Positions 35,414 through 42,985 of a stretch of 64,000 nucleotides of DNA are shown here, one piece after another. The position numbers and the translations under genes were made by a program. The stretch's first letter is position 1; every line of letters begins with the position of its first letter. The stretch lies in assembly GCF_037479095.1 (NCBI RefSeq), contig NZ_JBBGZW010000001.1, positions 1,860,001 to 1,924,000 of the forward strand, written 5' to 3'. The notes beneath the pieces are model-generated. The model was given only the letters and a program-made list of their open reading frames with translations, was not told where the DNA came from and ran no database searches. This DNA comes from Pantoea nemavictus (GTDB taxonomy: Bacteria; Pseudomonadota; Gammaproteobacteria; Enterobacterales; Enterobacteriaceae).

Positions 35414-36955
35414 TTACTTAAACGCCGCCTGATTAAACAGGAAGTTACCATCCGGCAGCATCGACACACCGCTCAGCGTGCTGCGCTTGCCAACCAGATT
35501 GTCTGGCGTGCCGAGGAAAGCCACCGGTGCCTCTTTCCACAACACTTTCTGCGCTTCAGCGTACGCCTCGCCACGTTTGGCCGGATCGGCGGTGGCTAAG
35601 CCACCGGCAATCGCTTTGTCGGCTTCGGCATTGCTGAAGTACGAAACGTTGTACGAGGTTGGCACCCAGGATTCGGTGGCATAAAGGGGACGCAGCGCCC
35701 AGTCGGCATCACCGGTTGAGGTCGACCAGCCGCCGTAATAGAGGTCAAATTCCGCCTCTTTCGGATCCTTCACGCCCCACAGTTTGGCGTTACGCGTACC
35801 GGAATCCATTGGCGTGACCGTGGCGCGAATGCCGACCGTTGCCAGCTGCGCTTTCAGCACCTGCGCGGCACGCACGCTGGCGGTGGCATTGGTGACCCAC
35901 AGTTTCAGGTCGAGGCCGTTCGGGTAACCGGCGGCTTTCAACAGCGCTTTGGCTTCATCCGGTGCATAGCGATAGTTCGGCGCGCTCTGCTTCTGATAGA
36001 ACTGCACGCCTGCAGGAATCGCCGAGCTGGCCGGTTTGCCCAAGCCGGCAAAGGCGACTTTTAGCCACAGATCGCGGTCGATGGCGTAGTTGATCGCCTG
36101 GCGTACACGTACATCGGCCAGCGGTTTGTGCTGGGTGTTGATCGCCATGTAGTAGAGGTAAATGCTCGGATCGCGCTGGATCGCCAGTTTGCTATCGCTC
36201 TGCACGGTGGCGATCAGATCCGACGGTAGCGGCCAGATCGCATCAACCTGGCCCGACTTCAGTGCCGCGACGCGCGTAGCATCTTCCGGACTTGGCGAGA
36301 AGATCACGTTATCCACCTTCGGCCAGCCCTTTTGCCAGTAGCCATCATACTTTGCCAGCGTCACCGCTTTACCCGGCTGCCAGGTGACGAATTTGAAGGG
36401 ACCGGTCCCCACCGGATGCAGACGCAGCTGCGCTTCTTCTGGATATTGCTTGAGGATTGCCGGGCTCCACATCACTGCCGACGGATGCGCCAGCGTGTTG
36501 ATGAAGGCACCAAACGATTGGTTAAGCTCGATTTTTACCTGATCCGGCGCCAGCACCGTCACCTTCTCAATCATCTTGTACAGACTGTTGCGCTTGAGGC
36601 CTTTTTTCTGGTCGGCGAGGCGATCGAGGTTGGCTTTTACCGCTTCGGCATCAAACGGCGTGCCGTCCTGGAAAGTGACGTCTTTACGCAGCGTCAGGGT
36701 AAATTCGGTGGCGCTGTCGTTGCTGGTGTAGCGGGTGGCCAGCCACGGCTGCAGCTTCATCTTTGCATCGAACTGGAACAGGCGTTCAAAGATGCCGCTC
36801 TGCACCGAGTAGCTGACGTTGTCTGAGGTATCGTGCGGATCGAGGCCGGTGATGTCGGCATACATCGAAATGCGCAGATCCTGTGCCTGAGCCGCGGCGG
36901 CCAGCGAGAGGGTCAATCCGAGCGCAAGCGCCGTACGGCGGAAAATCGGGTTCAT
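35414..36955 (-). CDS. Peptide ABC substrate-binding protein (GsiB-like)
   Basis: This is the periplasmic receptor of the second importer, 513 residues with a Sec signal peptide (MNPIFRRTALALGLTLSLAA, cleaved near AQAQ at residue 25). Family 5 blocks are ITGLDPHDTSDNVSYSVQSGIFERLF near residue 40, VTFQDGTPFDAEAVKANLDRL near residue 95, HPVGTGPFKFVTWQPGKAV near residue 175 and NGLDLKLWVTNATASVRAAQVLKAQL near residue 345. The size equals that of GsiB. AGGAG precedes the ATG. The substrate is not fixed by sequence; peptide uptake fits the neighbours. Confidence 0.93.
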   Translation of the reverse strand: MNPIFRRTALALGLTLSLAAAAQAQDLRISMYADITGLDPHDTSDNVSYSVQSGIFERLFQFDAKMKLQPWLATRYTSNDSATEFTLTLRKDVTFQDGTPFDAEAVKANLDRLADQKKGLKRNSLYKMIEKVTVLAPDQVKIELNQSFGAFINTLAHPSAVMWSPAILKQYPEEAQLRLHPVGTGPFKFVTWQPGKAVTLAKYDGYWQKGWPKVDNVIFSPSPEDATRVAALKSGQVDAIWPLPSDLIATVQSDSKLAIQRDPSIYLYYMAINTQHKPLADVRVRQAINYAIDRDLWLKVAFAGLGKPASSAIPAGVQFYQKQSAPNYRYAPDEAKALLKAAGYPNGLDLKLWVTNATASVRAAQVLKAQLATVGIRATVTPMDSGTRNAKLWGVKDPKEAEFDLYYGGWSTSTGDADWALRPLYATESWVPTSYNVSYFSNAEADKAIAGGLATADPAKRGEAYAEAQKVLWKEAPVAFLGTPDNLVGKRSTLSGVSMLPDGNFLFNQAAFK

Positions 36956-36976
36956 GAAATCTCCTGGTATTGAGGG

Positions 36977-38839
36977 TTAGCGCGAAACAAAGTCAGCGAC
37001 CCAGTGTTGCGGAGCAACCTGGCGATAACGCGGTTTAATGACCGTTTCTCCCACCTTGCGCAGCGGCGAAGGAATTTCGCTCTCTTCGAAAGTGCGGGGT
37101 TGACGGTTCTGGGGATCGGCTACCGGCACCGAGGCCAGCAGACGTTGGGTATAAGGATGTTGTGGCTGGTTAAATATCGACTGGCGCGGCCCGAGCTCGA
37201 CAATCTGGCCGAGATACATCACCGCCACGCGGTTGGCGATGCGCTCTACCACCGCCATATCGTGCGAGATAAAGATCCACGCCACGCCGGTTTGCTGCTG
37301 CAGATCCATCATCAGATTGACCACCTGCGCCTGAATCGACACGTCGAGCGCCGAGACCGCTTCATCGGCGATGATCACTTTGGGTTTCAACGCCATGGCG
37401 CGTGCGATGGCGATGCGTTGACGCTGGCCACCGGAAAACTCGTGCGGATAGCGCTGCGCATGTTCCGGCAGCAGTCCCACGCTTTTTAGCAGCGCATCGA
37501 CCTGCGGCGAAGCTTCTTCCAGCGACTTCACCATGCCGTGCAGCAGCAGCGGTTCAGCAATGGTGAAACCAACCGTCAAACGTGGATTGAGCGAGGCGTA
37601 GGGATCCTGGAACACCATCTGGATTTCACGGCGCAGCGGCTGGAACTGCGCCTCTTTAAGATTGGCAATTTCATTACCCTGGAAATGGATGCTGTCGGCG
37701 TCGCTGTTGATCAGCCGCATCAGCGCACGACCGGTGGTGGATTTACCGCAGCCGCTTTCGCCGACAATCGCCAGGGTTTCGCCCGGCCACAGGCTGAAAT
37801 CAATCTGCTCCACCGCGTGCACCTGGTGGGTCAGCGCCGAGAAAATCCCGCTGCGAATCGGGTAGTACACTTTCAGACCGCGCACATCCAGCAGCGGCGT
37901 TTCGTCGTAGCGCGCGGTGCGCTGCTCGCTGCGATCGTTGGCCTCGCTGCCCAACAGCGGAAAACGCTGCGGCCACGCGTGTTCGCGCATATCGCCCAGC
38001 TTCGGCACCGCGGCGAGTAGCGCTTTGGTATAAGGATGCTGCGGCGCATTGAAGATGTCGCTGACCGTGCCCTGCTCAACCACTTCGCCTCGCAGCATCA
38101 CCACCACGCGATCGGCGATTTCGGCCACCACGCCCATGTCGTGGGTGATAAACAGCACCGCCATCTGCTTCTCGCGTTGCAGGTCGCGCAGGATGTGCAG
38201 AATGCGCGCCTGCACCGTAACGTCCAGCGCGGTGGTCGGCTCATCGGCAATCAACAGCTGCGGATCGCAGGCCAGCGCCTGGGCAATCATCACGCGTTGG
38301 CGCATGCCGCCCGACAGCGAATGCGGATAGCTTTTCATAACGCGATCCACATCGGCGATGCGCACCTGACGCAGTAATTCGCGCGCGCGCGCCTCGGCCT
38401 GGCTTTTGTCACAAATCTGGTGGTCACGCAGCGCTTCGGTCAGCTGATCGCCAACGCGTAATACCGGATTGAGCGAGGTCATCGGCTCCTGAAAAATCAT
38501 CGCCATCTCACGGCCACGCAGGGCGCGACGTTGAGGTTCATTCAGGCTGGCCAGTTGATGGGCTTTGCCCTGACGATCGCGAAACTGCATGCTGCCGCGA
38601 TCGATACGGCCAGAGGCGGCGAGTAAGCCCATCACCGCCAGCGAGGTGACCGATTTACCCGAACCACTTTCGCCCACCACGGCGACGATTTCGCCCTGAT
38701 GAATATTAAAACTGATGCCCTTTAGCGCCTGATTTTCGCCGCTGCGGCCGCGAAAGCTGACGCTGAGGTCCTGAATCGCGAGCACCGGTGGTGAACCGGC
38801 AACGCTGGCGGCGTTGGGGGTAAGTAAAGTGTCCGTCAT
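36977..38839 (-). CDS. Fused two-domain peptide ABC ATPase (GsiA-like)
   Basis: Both ATPase domains of the second importer are in one 620-residue chain, as in GsiA. Domain 1 has Walker A GESGSGKS near residue 55, signature LSGGMRQR near residue 172 and Walker B LIADEPTTALD near residue 191. Domain 2 has GESGCGKSTTG near residue 363, FSGGQRQR near residue 473 and IIADEAVSALD near residue 493. Linker motifs HPYTKALLAAVPKLG and HPYTQRLLASVPVADP end each domain. GGAGCAACG precedes the ATG, and the epimerase gene lies 18 bp upstream. Confidence 0.95.
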   Translation of the reverse strand: MTDTLLTPNAASVAGSPPVLAIQDLSVSFRGRSGENQALKGISFNIHQGEIVAVVGESGSGKSVTSLAVMGLLAASGRIDRGSMQFRDRQGKAHQLASLNEPQRRALRGREMAMIFQEPMTSLNPVLRVGDQLTEALRDHQICDKSQAEARARELLRQVRIADVDRVMKSYPHSLSGGMRQRVMIAQALACDPQLLIADEPTTALDVTVQARILHILRDLQREKQMAVLFITHDMGVVAEIADRVVVMLRGEVVEQGTVSDIFNAPQHPYTKALLAAVPKLGDMREHAWPQRFPLLGSEANDRSEQRTARYDETPLLDVRGLKVYYPIRSGIFSALTHQVHAVEQIDFSLWPGETLAIVGESGCGKSTTGRALMRLINSDADSIHFQGNEIANLKEAQFQPLRREIQMVFQDPYASLNPRLTVGFTIAEPLLLHGMVKSLEEASPQVDALLKSVGLLPEHAQRYPHEFSGGQRQRIAIARAMALKPKVIIADEAVSALDVSIQAQVVNLMMDLQQQTGVAWIFISHDMAVVERIANRVAVMYLGQIVELGPRQSIFNQPQHPYTQRLLASVPVADPQNRQPRTFEESEIPSPLRKVGETVIKPRYRQVAPQHWVADFVSR

Positions 38840-38857
38840 CGTTGCTCCGCGTGCGGG

Positions 38858-39823
38858 TTACAGCCAGATTTGGCCTTGAGCGTAAGTAAGGAACGGCGAG
38901 CTGTCAGCGGCCAACCAGATCGGGCCATCGAGGTCGACGTGTTCCGCGGCAATCGCCACCGGCAACGCCGCCTCCATCGCCAGTGATGAGCCGAGCATGC
39001 AGCCCACCATCAGCCGCATATCCAGCTTCTGCGCCTCTTCCACCATCGCCAGCGCTTCGGTTAAACCGCCGCACTTATCCAGCTTGATGTTGATCATTTC
39101 GTAGCGATTGCGCAGCGGCGCGATGTCTTCTCGCGTGTGGCAGCTCTCATCGGCACAGATTGGAATCGGGTGCGCAAAACGCTGCAGCGCCTGATCCTGA
39201 CCCGCCGGCAGCGGCTGCTCGACCATCGCAATGTTAAAGCTGACCAGCGCGTTGAGCAGGCTGGGCAAATCCACGCCTGACCAGGCTTCGTTAGCATCAA
39301 TGATTAACGTGGCGCGCGGCGCGGCCTGACGAATCGCGGCGACTTTCTCCAGAATTTCGTCGCGATTGAGTTTGATTTTCAGCAGGATGGCACCGCGTGA
39401 TACCGCATCGGCAGCAGCGGCGGCCATGTTCGCGATGGAATCGAGGCTGAGGGTTTCGGCGGTGATCACCGAGGGCGGCTGAAGGCGTTCGCACTGTTGC
39501 CACAGCGTGTGTTTCGCCAATGCAGCATCCAGGCGCCACAGCGCACAGTCCAGCGCATTACGCGCTGAACCCGCAGACAAACGGCTTTGCAGATCGAGGC
39601 GGCTCAAACCCGCTTCAATGTCGGCGCGCAGCGCGTCCAGCTCGGCGTTGACGCTTTCCGGCGTTTCATCGTAGCGCGGCGTTGGCGTACATTCGCCACG
39701 GCCAATAAAGCCGTTTTGCTCCAGCGTTACGCGAATTACCGTAACCGCCGTACGCGTGCCACGCGAGATGGCAAACGGACGCGCCAGCGGCAGCTCCAGC
39801 ACTTCAATCTGCATGCGCCGCAT
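38858..39823 (-). CDS. Dipeptide epimerase / N-acetyl-D-glutamate racemase (enolase superfamily, YcjG/DgcA-like)
   Basis: This enzyme inverts the alpha-carbon of a dipeptide residue (as L-Ala-D/L-Glu epimerase YcjG does) or, in the DgcA group, of N-acetyl-D-glutamate. The 321-residue length equals that of E. coli YcjG. The catalytic KIK lysines are in LLKIKLNRDE near residue 150, metal ligands in IDANEAW, VEQPLP and CADESCH, and the second lysine in NIKLDKCGGLTE near residue 248. The ATG at 39823, 1 bp after the DUF1611 stop, gives the family length. Pairing with a DUF1611 gene favours the DgcA role. Confidence 0.9.
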   Translation of the reverse strand: MRRMQIEVLELPLARPFAISRGTRTAVTVIRVTLEQNGFIGRGECTPTPRYDETPESVNAELDALRADIEAGLSRLDLQSRLSAGSARNALDCALWRLDAALAKHTLWQQCERLQPPSVITAETLSLDSIANMAAAAADAVSRGAILLKIKLNRDEILEKVAAIRQAAPRATLIIDANEAWSGVDLPSLLNALVSFNIAMVEQPLPAGQDQALQRFAHPIPICADESCHTREDIAPLRNRYEMINIKLDKCGGLTEALAMVEEAQKLDMRLMVGCMLGSSLAMEAALPVAIAAEHVDLDGPIWLAADSSPFLTYAQGQIWL

Positions 39824-39824
39824 G

Positions 39825-40832
39825 TTAGCCGCGCTCCTGCAGCAGCGCGGCGATATCCGCAATGCCGAAGCGCACCGGATCGGTGGCAGGCACGCCGAAT
39901 TCAGCGCTGACCTCTGCACAATAGGCGCGCGCTTCCTCTTCGCTGTAGTTCGAGGTGTTGATGGCGAAACCGGCCAGCTGCACGGCATCACTGGTGACAT
40001 GCGCCGCGCGCAGGTTGGCTTCGACACAATCTTTCAGGCTGACCATCGGCTGATGCGGCAGATGGCGCATATGCGGACGGCCCATTTCGTGGCACATCAC
40101 CAGCCAGTGCGGCTGCGCACCGTGAATCAGGCCCATGCTGACGCCAGCATAGGAAGGATGGAACAGCGAACCCTGACCTTCGACGATATCCCAGTGATCG
40201 GCGTCATTGGCGGGCGACAGCGCTTCAACGGCACCGGCGATGAAGTCGGCAATCACCGCATCAATCGCAATCCCTTCGCCTGCCACTAAAATGCCGGTCT
40301 GACCGGTAGCGCGGAAATCGGCTTTCATGCCGCGTTCGCGCATCGCCGCTTCCAGCGCCAGCGAGGTGTACATTTTGCCCACTGAGCAGTCAGTGCCAAC
40401 AGTAAGCACTCGCTTACCTGTACGCTTTTTACCGCTGCCGACGTTCAGTTTTGGACGCATATGGCGCAGGTCGAACAGCTCCACGCCGAACTCTTTGGCC
40501 AATGCCACCAGCTCAGGCTCATCCACCAAACGATGATGTAAACCGCTGGCAACATTCATACCAGCGGAAATGGCGCTTTTTACCGTGTCGAGCCAGTGTG
40601 TTGGCAGGTAACCACCCGCATTGGCGGTACCGAGCACCAGCGTTTTGGCACCGCGCGCTTTAGCAGCGTTAATATCGAGTTCGTCGAGGCCAAGGCTGAC
40701 GGCGCAGCCCGGCAATTTGATTTCGCCAACGCACTGCTCCGGTCGCCAGACCTGAATGCCGCGTGCCGTTTTAGCGGCCAGTGGATCGGTTACGTCGCCG
40801 AGGAAGAGTAAATAAGGTTGTGGGATCAGCAT
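39825..40832 (-). CDS. DUF1611 family protein, probable D-glutamate N-acetyltransferase (DgcN-like)
   Basis: DUF1611 proteins of the DgcN type acetylate D-glutamate so that a DgcA racemase can convert it to N-acetyl-L-glutamate. The 335-residue protein shows a Rossmann-like N-terminal half (LVLGTANAGGYLP near residue 68) and a P-loop-like half with TVGTDCSVGKMYTSLALE near residue 145. FRATGQTGILVAGEGIAIDAVIADF lies near residue 175, and IVEGQGSLFHPSYAGVSMGLIHG near residue 215. It is the first gene of the nine-gene minus-strand operon and abuts the epimerase gene. The function rests on family knowledge and this pairing. Confidence 0.82.
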   Translation of the reverse strand: MLIPQPYLLFLGDVTDPLAAKTARGIQVWRPEQCVGEIKLPGCAVSLGLDELDINAAKARGAKTLVLGTANAGGYLPTHWLDTVKSAISAGMNVASGLHHRLVDEPELVALAKEFGVELFDLRHMRPKLNVGSGKKRTGKRVLTVGTDCSVGKMYTSLALEAAMRERGMKADFRATGQTGILVAGEGIAIDAVIADFIAGAVEALSPANDADHWDIVEGQGSLFHPSYAGVSMGLIHGAQPHWLVMCHEMGRPHMRHLPHQPMVSLKDCVEANLRAAHVTSDAVQLAGFAINTSNYSEEEARAYCAEVSAEFGVPATDPVRFGIADIAALLQERG

Positions 40833-41000
40833 GATGTTTCTCGTTTCAGACGGTTTATAGGGCCTGAGCTGACTATTTCATGCAGAAGAAAGGGTGACGA
40901 ATGCTTGTTTAGTAGCGGGGTATAACCTGCGGCTATAGCCAGATCGAAATGTGATGGCTGAAGGAATAAATCAACCTATTAGCGGGGAAATGGCAGGGAA
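40833..41000 (-). promoter_or_regulatory. Upstream region of the D-peptide operon with GGCTATAGCC palindrome
   Basis: A perfect 10-bp palindrome GGCTATAGCC lies at 40931-40940. On the minus strand it is followed by GGTTATACC, whose TTATAC could be a -10 box with TTCGAT 17 bp upstream. The operon's regulator could bind here. No further gene is seen between dgcN and the small ORF at 41082. Confidence 0.4.
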
Positions 41001-41081
41001 AGCGGTTGGAGAGATAAGAAAACAGTTGATAACCACAGGTCGATCCCTGACCGCGATTATCGAGGGTATTCTGGGGAGATC

Positions 41082-41159
41082 TTAATTAAGAGCACCCGGC
41101 GGTACGTGTTTGAAGGTTTCTACATAAGAACGGAACACGTAGCGGAAAAAGCGTTTCAT
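41082..41159 (-). CDS. Possible 25-residue small protein
   Basis: The ORF encodes 25 residues starting MKRFFRYVFRSY and ending HVPPGALN. It is basic and aromatic, with no clear membrane helix. AGGTG lies 4 bp before the ATG, and a strong sigma-70 promoter (41200-41228) would start transcription about 34 nt upstream. I do not recognise it. It is not obviously MntS, although it neighbours mntP. The combination of promoter, ribosome site and compact frame makes a real gene likely, but this is not proven. Confidence 0.6.
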   Translation of the reverse strand: MKRFFRYVFRSYVETFKHVPPGALN

Positions 41160-41199
41160 AAAGCACCTGATTCAAAAATTGTTGAAGAAATACGCAAAA

Positions 41200-41228
41200 A
41201 GTATAACGTCTGAGCGTTTTTACCGCAA
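41200..41228 (-). promoter_or_regulatory. Strong sigma-70 promoter for the 25-codon ORF
   Basis: On the minus strand TTGCGG is followed by a 17-bp spacer and TATACT. A half-CRP-like TGTGATCTACTTCA lies just upstream (about 41234-41247). It points to the small ORF at 41159. Confidence 0.65.
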
Positions 41229-41277
41229 TTATTTTTGAAGTAGATCACAGAATAGGGATTTATTGCGGGTTTGCGGT

Positions 41278-41338
41278 GGTCGCCATGAAGGTACGACCAG
41301 GCACAGTGGAAGTTGTAGGGTGCGCATTTATGCACACC
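41278..41338. repeat. Two family 2 palindromes downstream of mntP
   Basis: A decayed copy, GGTCGCCATGAAGGTACGAC plus C (41278-41298), is followed by GTAGGGTGCGCATTTATGCA plus CACC (41315-41338), the GTGCGCAT stem variant. Confidence 0.7.
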
Positions 41339-41352
41339 AGGCAGCAGTATCG

Positions 41353-41925
41353 TTAGTTAAACCAACCCATGTGCTGGCTTAAAATGGTGCAGCCAATACT
41401 GATCAGTACCACGCCGCCAAGCACTTCAGCCCATTTGCCCATTACCGGGCCGATAAAACGTCCAACCAGCACGCCGGTGGTCGCCATCACGGTGGTGGCG
41501 GCGCCGATGGTGACGGCGGTCATGATGATATTGACCTGCAGAAATGCCAAACCCACACCCACCGCCAGCGCATCCAGACTGGTGGCGACAGCGGTTAATG
41601 CCAGCACCATAAAACCGTGACGCTGCGGCGCTTCGCAGGGCTCATCAGCCGTTTGACGGAAGCCTTCCATGATCATACGGCCGCCCAGCACGCTTAACAG
41701 ACCGAAAGCGACCCAGTGATCCCATGCCATAACATAGCGACTGGCCGCCAGGCCAATTGCCCAGCCAATCAGCGGCGTCAGCATTTCGATGACGCCAAAG
41801 ATCAAGCCCGTACGCAGCGCTTCTCTGAAATTCGGGCGATGCAATGATGCGCCTTTGCCCAGTGCTGCAGCGAAAGCGTCCATCGACATACCAAAGGCCA
41901 GAATCAGGGTTGCGATAAATGTCAT
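41353..41925 (-). CDS. mntP: Manganese efflux pump MntP
   Basis: MntP exports Mn2+ across the inner membrane and protects against manganese excess. The 190-residue protein has six helices arranged as two repeats, each with the family's acidic motif: [16 protein letters not shown] near residue 12 and [16 protein letters not shown] near residue 112. The start codon lacks a clear Shine-Dalgarno. An MntR-type operator overlaps the upstream -10 region at 42057-42078, consistent with manganese control. Confidence 0.96.
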   Translation of the reverse strand: MTFIATLILAFGMSMDAFAAALGKGASLHRPNFREALRTGLIFGVIEMLTPLIGWAIGLAASRYVMAWDHWVAFGLLSVLGGRMIMEGFRQTADEPCEAPQRHGFMVLALTAVATSLDALAVGVGLAFLQVNIIMTAVTIGAATTVMATTGVLVGRFIGPVMGKWAEVLGGVVLISIGCTILSQHMGWFN

Positions 41926-42056
41926 GGGTTTTCAATCAATGCCGCGGAACAGGCCCTGAAGCCGCTACTTCTCCGCATTTATTGTTCAGTAATGAAAAAG
42001 TGCGCGCAGTCTAACACGCAAAAACACCAAAAAAAAGACAGTAAAATCAGGGCTTT

Positions 42057-42078
42057 AAGTATAGCAAAGGCTATAACT
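42057..42078 (-). promoter_or_regulatory. MntR box and promoter of mntP
   Basis: TATAGCAAAGGCTATA (42060-42075) closely matches the core of the E. coli MntR box (ATAGCAAAGGCTAT). On the minus strand its end forms a TATACT -10 box with no good -35 box, fitting activation by MntR. It lies about 130 bp upstream of mntP. Confidence 0.8.
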
Positions 42079-42204
42079 CTTAACTTTCGCTATTTTTGAC
42101 GCTAAGTGAATGGAATAGAAGAAATTTCTTAGCGCGATCCGGCACGGGGATTGCACCCCAGCGCCATTTTATGCGCTAATGCCCGCGCTAACTGATTTGG
42201 AAAA

Positions 42205-42450
42205 ATGACCATGAATAACCCGTTCGAAACGCTGATTATCCCGGGTGGCATTCTGCTGCTGGGCTTTCTCTCTGCACTGCTGCTGCCCGCGCCCTCGTTT
42301 GGCATTGAGCTGGCAAAACAGCTGCAAGAAAGTTTGCACCTGATGGATGTTAATCAGCTGTATACGATTGTCTTTAGCCTGTGGTTTTTGCTGCTGGGCG
42401 CGATTGAGTTCTTCGTGATTCGCTTCCTGTGGCGACGTCGCTCGCGCTGA
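42205..42450 (+). CDS. Small inner-membrane protein of unknown function
   Basis: The ORF encodes 79-81 residues with two membrane helices: PGGILLLGFLSALLLPAP (about 13-30) and YTIVFSLWFLLLGAIEFFVI (about 53-72). A basic tail, RFLWRRRSR, ends the protein. Two ATGs, at 42205 and 42211, are possible; GGAAAA before the first favours it slightly. I do not recognise the family with certainty. It is divergent from mntP, sharing the intergenic region, and stands alone. Confidence 0.72.
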   Translation: MTMNNPFETLIIPGGILLLGFLSALLLPAPSFGIELAKQLQESLHLMDVNQLYTIVFSLWFLLLGAIEFFVIRFLWRRRSR

Positions 42451-42985
42451 TCGCTTTTCCTGCAAGGTGATGCATTTTTCTTCTGCATGGCATGCCTGCT
42501 CACGCCTAAATTCATCACCACAAAAATGTAACATTACTTTTACACGGCGTGGCGAAATATCACGCAACATAAATTCCGCATAAATAGTCAATTTACGTAA
42601 ACCACTTAAAATTCATACAATTAAATTGTGACACACCTCACTACCTATTAACGCACCCGCCAATAACACTCACAAACCCATAACATTCACATTACTATAA
42701 GCGTCTGATTAAGAGATAAAAATCCCTTATGGCAGCGGGGTTGAGCTGATTAATTCTTATGCTGAATCATTTCCGCCTTTAAAAAATAAACAAACGTTTA
42801 ATTCCGATACGAGAATGTTATATTCGAATGCATATGCATAACGTGCAGTTAACCGTTATCGTCCCCATGACTTATACCTGAGTCTTAACCTTTGAGAAGT
42901 AGCGCCACGCGCTCGAAAGAAGCGCGGCTATTTCGCCTGCGAACCTGTTGAGCTTCAGGTCAACAGAAAGAGGAGATGTCGCCTC
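42451..42985 (+). promoter_or_regulatory. 535-bp region upstream of mqo: promoter and structured leader
   Basis: No gene was found. A plausible promoter (TTTAAT, 16 bp, TATATT; about 42800-42827) lies 160 bp before mqo, beside a perfect 12-bp palindrome ATGCATATGCAT. The leader contains the hairpin AGCGCCACGCGCT and further stems near 42899-42935. GAGGAG lies before the mqo start. Confidence 0.45.

Noticed and set aside
21391..40832. Island as horizontally acquired with clear boundaries
   Set aside because: No integrase, tRNA boundary or flanking direct repeat was found, and palindromic repeats inside match those outside. Origin is left open.
41082..41159. Small ORF next to mntP as MntS
   Set aside because: Sequence is not clearly MntS-like and no MntR box lies in its promoter.
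41926..42000. GGAGAAGTAGC segment upstream of mntP resembling the start of a yybP-ykoY manganese riboswitch
   Set aside because: The remaining conserved blocks and enough length before the start codon are missing.
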